A stretch of 64,000 nucleotides of DNA. Origin: Telluribacter humicola. Its GTDB lineage: Bacteria > Bacteroidota > Bacteroidia > Cytophagales > Spirosomataceae. This document shows positions 18,456 to 25,658 of the stretch, in pieces. The stretch lies in contig NZ_JAFIQT010000012.1 in the NCBI RefSeq assembly GCF_017355935.1, positions 18,432 to 82,431 on the forward strand. Direction: 5' to 3'. The translations under genes and the position numbers were made by a program. The notes under the pieces are model-generated. The model was given only the letters and a program-made list of their open reading frames with translations, had not been told where the DNA came from and did no database searches. The stretch's first letter is position 1. Each line of letters opens with the position of its first letter.

Positions 18456-19793
18456 TTACTTAAAATCATTGATTGCTTCACTCAGGTCAAGCACCTTTAC
18501 ATGGGGCAGGGCGGCTTCTATAATACTGCTTCCGGCCGCCGAACTATACCCGCCTGCACAGTGGACTACGACGGGTTTATCACCCGGTATTTCCTGTGCC
18601 CGCTCCCGTAGTTCCGGCAGAGGAATGTTCAGGGCCTTCTCAAAATAAGACTGAATCGCTACCTCTGAGCTGTTACGGATATCGACGATGGTATACTTAT
18701 CGGGATTGTCTTTGAAATCGGCCAGATCTATTTCTGAGGAGGCTACCTCCGCCGCTCTGTTCTGCACAAAAGCTCCTTTGATCAGTGTTTCATATCCAAT
18801 CCTGGCAGCTTTCGCTACTAGCACATCCAGTTGTTCCTCCGTCTGAGCAACTAGGTAAAAGGGTTCTTGGGGGCTCACGATACTTCCCAACCAGGTTTCA
18901 AATTTAGTACCATCCTGTATATTGATTGCTCCCGGCAGATGGCCTTTCTTATATAGATCCTCAGGACGTGCGTCCACAATGATTGCTCCGGGCTGGGGCT
19001 TGTAATTTTCGCTCAACCTTTTTACAGCCTCCACACTGGGCTGATAAGCCGGTGCTCCTTTTTTATTGAGCGCCACATCATATCCGAAGTATTTAGGTAT
19101 GAAGGGCTGATCCTCCAGCAGGAGCTTTACAAACTCTTCTTCTGACATGGGCTGTAAGGCATAGTTGCTGATTTTCTCGGCTCCAATGGTACTACTGTTG
19201 GCCTCGCTTAAACCTTTGCCACAGAGAGTCCCGGCTCCATGGGCCGGATACACGACTACGTCATCATCCAGCTTCATGAGCTTTTGGCGGGTACTCTGAT
19301 ACATCTGTCGGGCTAGCTCCTCCCGTTTAGCCGTAATGTTTCCAGCACTCTCCCGCAGATCGGGCCGTCCTACATCTCCGATAAAAAGAGTATCTCCGGT
19401 AAACACGGCTTTATCCTGTCCTTTATGTTCCAGTACAATACTGATCCCGTCCGGCGAGTGTCCGGGGGTATGCAGGGACTTCAGCCGGATCTTTCCTACC
19501 TGCAGTACAGCTCCCTCATCAAAAGGCTGGTGGGGGTAATCAGCCCCTACCAGACTATGTGCGTAGATGGTTGCACCTGTCTTCTGGTAGATTTCCACGT
19601 GTGAGCTTATAAAGTCCGCATGGGGATGGGTTTCAATCACCCCTACAATTTTAGCTCCTTGACTTTCAGCAAAGTCATAATAAGGCTGCGGATCCCGGGC
19701 CGGATCAATTAATACGACCTCTTTCTGACACTCGCTCAGAATGGCGTAGGAAAAATGAGCTAATCCTTTATCTTCAAATTGCTTAACTATCAT
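18456..19793 (-). CDS. MBL-fold hydrolase with two rhodanese domains (second copy)
   Basis: 445 residues with the same architecture as the 474-residue protein at 15082-16506: MBL domain with THPHADFISSH, HTPGHSPDG, FTGDTLFIGDVGRPD and VYPAHGAGT, then a first rhodanese without Cys (VAQTEEQLD) and a second with CAGGYSS (Cys ~412). The two proteins are diverged paralogues, so they may differ in persulfide substrate. It has its own promoter (site D) and a hairpin at its end. Confidence 0.88.
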   Translation of the reverse strand: MIVKQFEDKGLAHFSYAILSECQKEVVLIDPARDPQPYYDFAESQGAKIVGVIETHPHADFISSHVEIYQKTGATIYAHSLVGADYPHQPFDEGAVLQVGKIRLKSLHTPGHSPDGISIVLEHKGQDKAVFTGDTLFIGDVGRPDLRESAGNITAKREELARQMYQSTRQKLMKLDDDVVVYPAHGAGTLCGKGLSEANSSTIGAEKISNYALQPMSEEEFVKLLLEDQPFIPKYFGYDVALNKKGAPAYQPSVEAVKRLSENYKPQPGAIIVDARPEDLYKKGHLPGAINIQDGTKFETWLGSIVSPQEPFYLVAQTEEQLDVLVAKAARIGYETLIKGAFVQNRAAEVASSEIDLADFKDNPDKYTIVDIRNSSEVAIQSYFEKALNIPLPELRERAQEIPGDKPVVVHCAGGYSSAAGSSIIEAALPHVKVLDLSEAINDFK

Positions 19794-19868
19794 AACGAAT
19801 CGAGTAATAATGTTTAAAATGAGATGAGATGATCAAGAACTTATTCGGGTGATCAGCTTTTGATGATA

Positions 19869-19912
19869 CAAAGTTACAATCCTGCCAGAGGCCCTACAGT
19901 GATGTTTGTCAC
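19869..19912 (-). promoter_or_regulatory. Crp/Fnr-type promoter D (MBL-rhodanese, 445 aa)
   Basis: GTGA-TGTTTG-TCAC (19899-19912) and an exact -7 box TAACTTTG on the minus strand (plus 19869-19876), spacing 36.5 nt. Confidence 0.75.
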
Positions 19913-19984
19913 ACAAACACATAGGATTCGCAATATGTAAGGGCGAGGTTAAGCATCAGGAAAAACCAATTGGTTCAGTTGGAG

Positions 19985-21052
19985 TTATTTCTTTCTGGCT
20001 AATGTATGCTGGTCCTGCCATTGTTTGATGGGTTTGAAAGGACCAAACTTATGTTGTTTCTCACTAAATGGGTCTGTATAGGGACCAAAAGGATGATCTA
20101 TCGGTTTTCCAGCTATAGAAGGCCAGTCCCGGCTAAGATCTTTGGCGGGACGGGGTCTGGAATTAATATACGCAGCAATATCCCAGGATTCTTCATCGCT
20201 TAACTGCGGTTTGTCCCAGCTCGCTCCCAAGGGCATGCTGGTTTTGATGTAACCCGCCAATCGTGAAATACGATACAAGCCAGCACCCTTATTATAGCTG
20301 TTCTTTCCCCAGAGAGGAGGATACACATAGCCAGTCCCACCAGCTTTTCCTACTCCCTGACCGTCAGATCCATGGCAGTAGGCACATTTCTGCTGATAAA
20401 CCAATTTACCCTTTTCCGGATCCGCCGCACGGTCCATATATGGAACATGCCAGATTCCTGTACCACGAGGCGTCTTACCTTTGGGAACATCTCGTCCCAC
20501 AAAGTGTAGATAAGCAACAATAGCTTTTATTTCACGGCTGTTGGTGTCTAGGGCTTTGCCATTCAAGCTTCGTTCAAAACAGTCATTGACACGCTTTGAG
20601 GTATTCTCAACGGTCCCGGAGCGCTCCCGGTATTTTGGAAAAGTAGAGGCTACGGCCCCATAATTATTGCCCCAGGGCTTTCCTCCTGCTTCTAAATGAC
20701 AGTTCTGGCAATTCATACCATTCGAACTATACACCACATTTCCCTTGGGGCCTAAATATTTAGCAGTATTCACAATTAGGTCCTGACCATACTTGATCAA
20801 ATCCGCTTCCTGAGCCGTATTCATGAGTGACTGGGCAGGTGGACGCCACAATGAATCTGCTGCAAGTGGGGTGCGTCTTCCTGTAATTTCAGTATTCATG
20901 TTCGTCTTTTGAGTAAAGTGGCTAAACCAACCCAGCTGTAAACCGGCGCCCCATATGACAATAACAACTGCTGTAGACACCAGGCCTGCCAATGTGAGTA
21001 ATGCCTGCTGTAAGGACCGGATGGTCTTCTTAAAAGAGTCTTCCTGTGCCAT
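19985..21052 (-). CDS. tsdA: TsdA-like dihaem cytochrome c (thiosulfate dehydrogenase)
   Basis: 355 residues. One N-terminal membrane anchor or signal (LLTLAGLVSTAVVIVIWGAG) is followed by two c-type haem motifs, CQNCH (~116) and CAYCH (~222). Between them lies NDCFERSLNG (Cys ~158); a Cys in this place is the unusual axial ligand of the catalytic haem in TsdA enzymes, which join two thiosulfates to tetrathionate. This separates it from generic dihaem cytochromes. It would act in the periplasm and pass electrons to a respiratory acceptor. A small frameshifted membrane-protein gene lies just upstream. Confidence 0.78.
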   Translation of the reverse strand: MAQEDSFKKTIRSLQQALLTLAGLVSTAVVIVIWGAGLQLGWFSHFTQKTNMNTEITGRRTPLAADSLWRPPAQSLMNTAQEADLIKYGQDLIVNTAKYLGPKGNVVYSSNGMNCQNCHLEAGGKPWGNNYGAVASTFPKYRERSGTVENTSKRVNDCFERSLNGKALDTNSREIKAIVAYLHFVGRDVPKGKTPRGTGIWHVPYMDRAADPEKGKLVYQQKCAYCHGSDGQGVGKAGGTGYVYPPLWGKNSYNKGAGLYRISRLAGYIKTSMPLGASWDKPQLSDEESWDIAAYINSRPRPAKDLSRDWPSIAGKPIDHPFGPYTDPFSEKQHKFGPFKPIKQWQDQHTLARKK

Positions 21053-21082
21053 TGAAAATAAAAGAGAATGAAAGTTAATTGT

Positions 21083-21312
21083 TTATATTTTGGAGTTGGG
21101 CTTTTTCAGCCAGTACAACATAACTACCATCAGCCCCAGCCAGGGTGCTCCATGAAAAGCGAAATCCAGCCAATCAACCCTTTGCATACCACGGGCTCCC
21201 CCTGCTATCCACCGTATCTTCCCCACGATATGAGGCTCAGGAAAAAAGGAGCTAGCCCCAGTGTAAGACTACCTATCAGAAGAGCCTTGAGGAGAATTTG
21301 AGCTTTGAACAT
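21083..21312 (-). pseudogene. Small membrane protein, frameshifted at a T6 run
   Basis: Read from ATG 21310-21312 the frame gives MFKAQILLKALLIGSLTLGL, then APFFL, and stops 36 codons in. One extra T in the T6 run (plus A6 at 21242-21247) would join it to PEPHIVGKIRWIAGGARGMQ, then RVDWLDFAFHGAPW, a second hydrophobic segment and LKKPNSKI. The stop at 21083-21085 gives a 76-residue, two-span protein. The gap to tsdA is 30 bp, so it is the first gene of that unit. It may be a true mutation, a sequencing error or a slippage site. Function unknown. Confidence 0.65.
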
Positions 21313-21361
21313 GGATTTTAAATATTTTGGTCAACAAATGAACGATACCCTCTATACGTAA

Positions 21362-21376
21362 ATCATTTTAAATGAT
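21362..21376. promoter_or_regulatory. Palindrome upstream of the tsdA unit
   Basis: ATCATTT-T-AAATGAT, a perfect 7-bp inverted repeat around one base, about 50 bp before the small membrane gene. A possible operator. It does not match the GTGA-N6-TCAC sites, so tsdA appears to be controlled separately. Confidence 0.35.
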
Positions 21377-21566
21377 ATGTTGAAGCAAAATAGATCCACC
21401 AAGCGCCCCATGACATCTAGGAGAAGGCTTGTAACATTCCTGCCGAAGACAAAGAATGATCCTTTCCGATAAGTTGGAAAATGTCATCTTCCAGTCTGGC
21501 AGTTCTAGATTCATATGATTCTACCATGCAAAAGGAAGACAAAACCTCAGCCTTTTATTACACCTA

Positions 21567-22991
21567 TTAGTAGTGATAGTTAATGATGAGATTGTAGTGG
21601 TTCATGTCGACTTTATTAAAAACAGCTCTATCATAAAGTATATCAGCCTTACGTAGGCGATCTTTCCGTACGACCAGCAGCTGGGCATCCAAACCTTTCA
21701 ATAGCCCAGTAAAATGATAACTCATGCCTAGATTCAACTGCCTGTAGCTGGGCATTCCATACTTATTCAACCTAAAGTTATTTTGCTTGGGTAGACTGTA
21801 TATTCCTGAGCTAAGCTCCCATTTCCAGTGAGATGAGGGAGTATAAAAAACATTTATACTCCCAGCTGTAACATCACCCATTCCTTCGTTCCGTTCACGG
21901 GGAAGAAACGTATAAAAAGGTTCTCTGCCCCACTCACGGGGCATCAGGTAACGACCATGGGCTGTTATTCTGGTCGCATTAAGAGCAATTGACCCTTGTG
22001 GAGCTTTATAACTGATCCGGCCCGAAAAGAATAAGGAGTTGACATTTAGGGGAAAGTAGGCCTTTTCCGGAACAGGATTTCCACCGTTTCCAAGCGCCTG
22101 TTGCTGTCCCGCCTGAAGACCCACGTGCCACTGGTACCCATTACGAATGGGTGAAGTAAGTTCGGCTTTAGCATAGGCGGTATTAAACACATTCCCTACG
22201 TAGTTGTCCCAAATATGTACATGCAGATGACCCATTTTCTGGGAAACACCTAGTTGAAATACTCCCTTTGTCTCCGTATGTCCACTGTATTGGGAGGGAT
22301 TTCCTTTGGAGTCAATGCCAACCGGATAAAGTCCCATGCTCTCTCCTACGCCATACCACTCTACCGTAGAACGAGGCGAGATCCGGAATAGGTACTCAGC
22401 TTGAACTACGGTATTAGGTAGTTCTCGCCATTCCAGTGCCAGACCTTCGGTAAGGGTAGGCCGCATCCTGCCATCCTGGGGGTTGATGAACGGACTGTGC
22501 GGGATCTGGCGGCCTAAGGTGACTTTTGACCTTTTACCAAAATGGTACCTAAGATACAACTCCTCCAGCCGATCCAGATCTTCATGATCCTTAGGGTCTT
22601 TTAGATTGAACAAACCCACTTCATACCGGTTAGGTAACCCTGTCTTGGGGTCAGGACGGGAAAGATCCGATGAAAGTACATTGAACATGAAAAACCCGCT
22701 TAGCCCCAACTCAACGTGTCTGGCAATACGTGGCGTCTGATAACCAATGCCAGCCCCAACTCCCCAGGCATAGGCGTCGCTGAGACCTTTTTTATTATCG
22801 GTGCCCATCCAGTAAGACCTGGCATGGCCATGAAAGTGCCCCCGCTGAAAAAAGTGGTGTAAGTCAGCCGTGGAGTCAGGTATTTCTGCCTTATGGGTAA
22901 ATTGCTGGCTGCTGTGCACCTGAGCCTCTACTGAAGCATCAATAAAACTCAGCAGGATTGCCCATAAAGGAATTTTTAGGTAGTTCAACAT
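21567..22991 (-). CDS. Outer-membrane porin, OprD-like
   Basis: 474 residues. A signal peptide (LLSFIDASVEA) is followed by a beta-rich barrel with alternating aromatic strands: HARSYWMGTDN, AWGVGAGIGYQTP, LGLSGFFMFNV, LEELYLRYHFGKRSKVTLGRQ, and a C-terminal strand ending YNLIINYHY. The layout fits OprD-family porins for small anions or nutrients. In this sulfur region it may admit thiosulfate or a similar solute (inference). A near-perfect copy of the local Crp/Fnr-type promoter lies upstream (site F). Confidence 0.65.
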   Translation of the reverse strand: MLNYLKIPLWAILLSFIDASVEAQVHSSQQFTHKAEIPDSTADLHHFFQRGHFHGHARSYWMGTDNKKGLSDAYAWGVGAGIGYQTPRIARHVELGLSGFFMFNVLSSDLSRPDPKTGLPNRYEVGLFNLKDPKDHEDLDRLEELYLRYHFGKRSKVTLGRQIPHSPFINPQDGRMRPTLTEGLALEWRELPNTVVQAEYLFRISPRSTVEWYGVGESMGLYPVGIDSKGNPSQYSGHTETKGVFQLGVSQKMGHLHVHIWDNYVGNVFNTAYAKAELTSPIRNGYQWHVGLQAGQQQALGNGGNPVPEKAYFPLNVNSLFFSGRISYKAPQGSIALNATRITAHGRYLMPREWGREPFYTFLPRERNEGMGDVTAGSINVFYTPSSHWKWELSSGIYSLPKQNNFRLNKYGMPSYRQLNLGMSYHFTGLLKGLDAQLLVVRKDRLRKADILYDRAVFNKVDMNHYNLIINYHY

Positions 22992-23016
22992 AGTTTTTCA
23001 GAAAAAATATCCGATA

Positions 23017-23060
23017 CAAAACTAGGTTGACGTGTAGCTACTTTCAGTGATTTAAGTTAC
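23017..23060 (-). promoter_or_regulatory. Crp/Fnr-type promoter F (porin)
   Basis: GTGA-TTTAAG-TTAC (23047-23060; one mismatch in the second half site) and an exact -7 box TAGTTTTG on the minus strand (plus 23017-23024). Spacing is 36.5 nt, the same as the others; the fixed spacing is what makes this weaker palindrome credible. Confidence 0.65.
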
Positions 23061-23288
23061 AGATACAGTAGGTAGAGTAAAATTCTAAAAAGGTTTTTAC
23101 CATCATTTATACCAAGCTGCATGTAGACAGAAATGGTATATTATATAACACAAAGCTAAGATGTTAATCAGAAAAGGCTTGCGGAACTGGTTGATAGAAT
23201 AACCAAACTGTAGCTCCATAATCCCTAATAATCAATATGTATTTTTCTGAGCAGCCAGGGCTGCTACTCTCTTATTCTACTCTTACCT

Positions 23289-23332
23289 GTGACAAAAGTC
23301 ACAAATAGGGAAATTTTAGCTTCTTAAATTTA
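23289..23332 (+). promoter_or_regulatory. Crp/Fnr-type promoter E (tlpA-dsrE)
   Basis: TGTGACAAAAGTCACA (23288-23303), a perfect 16-bp palindrome identical to the classical Crp consensus halves, then -7 box TAAATTTA (23325-23332; one mismatch to TAnnTTTG). Spacing 36.5 nt. The start codon is at 23372. Confidence 0.72.
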
Positions 23333-23371
23333 CAGAGTACTGAGGCCAGTATATCCCAAACAAAAGCATTT

Positions 23372-24001
23372 ATGAACAAATTGATGAGTCTAATGAACAA
23401 AATACCTGGTTGGGTGATCACCTTACTTGTTTTTGGATTTCTATACATAACAGGTTTACATACGCAGGTAATCGGACAGATGCAGCGGCTTATCTTAGCT
23501 ACTGGTCTTATGAATCCTGATATTGGCCAAGTCAATCATGGGGAGACAACAGAAGGCTCAGCTGCAGGTAAAGCGAACGCAGCTAATCCGCATAGTGGCT
23601 ACGATTTTACAATGACTACACTTGATGGAAAAATAGTAACGATGGAATCATTAAAGGGTAAGGTTATTTTTCTCAATCAGTGGGCTACCTGGTGTCCCCC
23701 CTGCCGAGCGGAAATGCCTGCTATCGAAAAGCTATATCAATTAATGGATAAGGATAAAGTAGCTTTTGTCATGCTATCATTAGATGATGACCCTACCAAG
23801 GCAGAGCGATATGTGAAGCAGGAAGAGTTTTCATTTCCCGTATATGTTCCAGCAGGTCCTTTTCCTCAGGATTTTATGTCTCAGGCGATTCCTACTACCC
23901 TAATTCTGGATACCGATGGGAAAATCGTTCAACGTATTGAGGGTATGGCTAATTACAATACGGATGATTTTCGCCAGTACTTAAGCTCCCTTCATAAGTA
24001 A
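23372..24001 (+). CDS. TlpA-family thioredoxin-like protein
   Basis: 209 residues. One N-terminal membrane anchor (WVITLLVFGFLYITGL) is followed by an AhpC/TlpA-type thioredoxin fold with WATWCPPCRAEMPA at about 110 and the cis-Pro region AIPTTLILD. The domain lies in the periplasm and reduces or transfers sulfur on thiol partners, for example cytochrome c maturation proteins or persulfides. It is followed 26 bp later by a DsrE-like gene on the same transcript. It is driven by promoter E. Confidence 0.88.
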   Translation: MNKLMSLMNKIPGWVITLLVFGFLYITGLHTQVIGQMQRLILATGLMNPDIGQVNHGETTEGSAAGKANAANPHSGYDFTMTTLDGKIVTMESLKGKVIFLNQWATWCPPCRAEMPAIEKLYQLMDKDKVAFVMLSLDDDPTKAERYVKQEEFSFPVYVPAGPFPQDFMSQAIPTTLILDTDGKIVQRIEGMANYNTDDFRQYLSSLHK

Positions 24002-24027
24002 TGCATTATTAACAAGAACTTAATACC

Positions 24028-24489
24028 ATGATCAAAAAGGCTCTTTTTCTCGCGTTATACCTGGTTATTATTGCTAATGCGTTCATACATGCCCAGACCA
24101 CAGTGAACACGGTTCCTTTTCATGGGGCATTAGCTACTAAAACAAGGTATCAGGTAGTTTACCAGCTTAATTCCGATGAAGACGCTCACATTAAAGCTAC
24201 TTTGAAGAATATCAGGAATGCTCTTAGTGATTCTCGACTAATTAATAAACTAGACGTAGAACTGGTTGTACACGGAAAGGGGCTAGCGGCATTTAAAATA
24301 GGAAGTCCTTACGAAGAACTATTGCGCCAACTAAAGCAGCAAAAGGTAATCCTGGCTATGTGCGAGAATACAATGCGTGAACGAGATATCAAAAGAGAGG
24401 ATCTTTATTCATTCGTTAGCTACGTCCCCAGTGGGAATGGAGAGTTGATCATTAGACAACAGGAAGGGTGGGCTTATATACATCCTTGA
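24028..24489 (+). CDS. Secreted DsrE-family protein
   Basis: 153 residues. A signal peptide (LFLALYLVIIANAFIHA) precedes a DsrE/DsrF-like fold: RYQVVYQLNSDEDAHIKATLKNI, DVELVVHGKGLAAFKI, and a Cys in VILAMCENTMRERDI in the position used for persulfide transfer in the family. A periplasmic sulfur carrier is a fair guess. It is co-transcribed with the TlpA-like gene. Confidence 0.8.
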   Translation: MIKKALFLALYLVIIANAFIHAQTTVNTVPFHGALATKTRYQVVYQLNSDEDAHIKATLKNIRNALSDSRLINKLDVELVVHGKGLAAFKIGSPYEELLRQLKQQKVILAMCENTMRERDIKREDLYSFVSYVPSGNGELIIRQQEGWAYIHP

Positions 24490-24554
24490 TATAGGGTTGG
24501 TCAATATATATTAACAACAAATAGTCAACACTTTTCAGGACAAGTCACAGCAAA

Positions 24555-24665
24555 AATATTATAGAATAAACAGTCATATAAACCATATAGATAATTAGAT
24601 GAAAACCTTTTGATATTACATCGTTATTATTATAAATAAATCTTTAAATAAGGTTTTCATCTAAT
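24555..24665. repeat. Recombinase upstream module, copy 1 (inverted repeat)
   Basis: Perfect 16-bp arms ATTAGATGAAAACCTT (24594-24609) and AAGGTTTTCATCTAAT (24650-24665) with a 40-bp AT-rich spacer, ending 9 bp before the recombinase ATG. A conserved 21-mer begins at 24555 and recurs, inverted and with one mismatch, at 55755-55775. It may be a crossover (res) site or operator. Confidence 0.6.
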
Positions 24666-24674
24666 CACTACAAA

Positions 24675-24894
24675 ATGCCCCAGAATATTGTCTATCTACG
24701 TGTCTCCACTCTGGACAAGGACCTGGAAAAAAACAAAGCTGACATTCTACACCTGGCCAACGAGAAAAATCTGGGGAAAGTCGAGTTCATCCCGCGGCAG
24801 CGGACCGCAAGAAAAGGTGTCTGGAAAGGTGGCCTGGCGTAACCGGAAAATAGGACCGATCCTCGAAGAACTGAAAAAGGGATATGTTCAATGA
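24675..24894 (+). pseudogene. Serine recombinase N-terminal fragment, copy 1
   Basis: Reads MPQNIVYLRVSTLDKDLEKN, the resolvase N-terminus with catalytic Ser in RVST. After EFI an extra 16 bp (CCGCGGCAGCGGACCG) absent from copy 2 shifts the frame. Homology resumes as QEKVSGKVAWRNRKIG and ends at GYVQ stop. The remaining catalytic and DNA-binding parts are missing. Copy 2 is at 55037-55655 on the opposite strand. Confidence 0.85.
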
Positions 24895-24905
24895 ATCGTT
24901 TTATC

Positions 24906-25658
24906 TCAGTCAGGTCTAAACTGCCGAAGCCGATCTTCCCACACGCGCCAGTCCGGCATCAAGCGATCTTGCAACTCATAAAAGGGCTTTCGATGGTATG
25001 GGTTTAGAATATGTGCCAATTCGTGCCAAATAATGTATTCAATGCAGCCCTTGGAGGCACGGATCAAATCCGGGTTTAGCCGGATAATGCTTTGAGAACT
25101 GCAACTTCCCCAACGTTTTTCCATTCGAACCAGCTTTACTTGCACCCGTTTTTTTTGGTATTCCTCGATGGGAAGTTTAGCCAAACAGCGATTGAAAAGG
25201 GGGACAATAAAAAGGCGTGCCCGCTGTCGATACCATTCGCCCAACTGTAAGGAAATTAACTTTTTATCGGTTTTGTCTGGCGTAGTAATCACAATCCTTC
25301 CCGAAAGAAATACAACAGATTTAACTGTTTGTTCTTCCACTTTAAGACGGTACTGTCGGCCCAAATAATAATGTGTTTCGCCCGATACGTATCGACGTGG
25401 AGGTGTGGTGTGGGCGTTGAGCTGGCGAAAACGTTCCTGCTGCCGGATGATCCAGCCTGCCCGGCTCCTTACCCTTATCTTGATTTGCTCCGTCAAGGCA
25501 TCCAATGGAGCTTTGACCACTACGTCCCCCGAAGTATCTACGGTAATGGAAAGGGTTTTCCGTGGACTACGAGCCACAGCGAAGCGGACGACCACGGAGC
25601 CGTAGCGGATTTCTTCTTCACTTGTTTCGACGAGATTTGTTTTTAAGGCGAATGACAT
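24906..25658 (-). CDS. YgjP/M48-like zinc metallopeptidase (DUF45)
   Basis: 250 residues. The zinc motif HELAHILNPYHRKPFYE (~205-220) and the preceding RWGSCSS are hallmarks of the YgjP/SprT-like DUF45 family. Genes of this type often end type I restriction operons; the role there is unproven and may be turnover of the restriction subunit. Its start overlaps the hsdR stop (TAATG), indicating translational coupling. Confidence 0.87.
   Translation of the reverse strand: MSFALKTNLVETSEEEIRYGSVVVRFAVARSPRKTLSITVDTSGDVVVKAPLDALTEQIKIRVRSRAGWIIRQQERFRQLNAHTTPPRRYVSGETHYYLGRQYRLKVEEQTVKSVVFLSGRIVITTPDKTDKKLISLQLGEWYRQRARLFIVPLFNRCLAKLPIEEYQKKRVQVKLVRMEKRWGSCSSQSIIRLNPDLIRASKGCIEYIIWHELAHILNPYHRKPFYELQDRLMPDWRVWEDRLRQFRPD

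Noticed and set aside
19985..21052. Generic dihaem cytochrome c or SoxA
   Set aside because: NDCFERSLNG between two CxxCH motifs is typical of TsdA; no SoxXYZ genes are nearby.
24594..24665. Invertible promoter as used in phase variation
   Set aside because: The 40-bp spacer shows no clear TAnnTTTG box in either direction and the adjacent gene is a dead fragment; a recombination site or operator is more likely.
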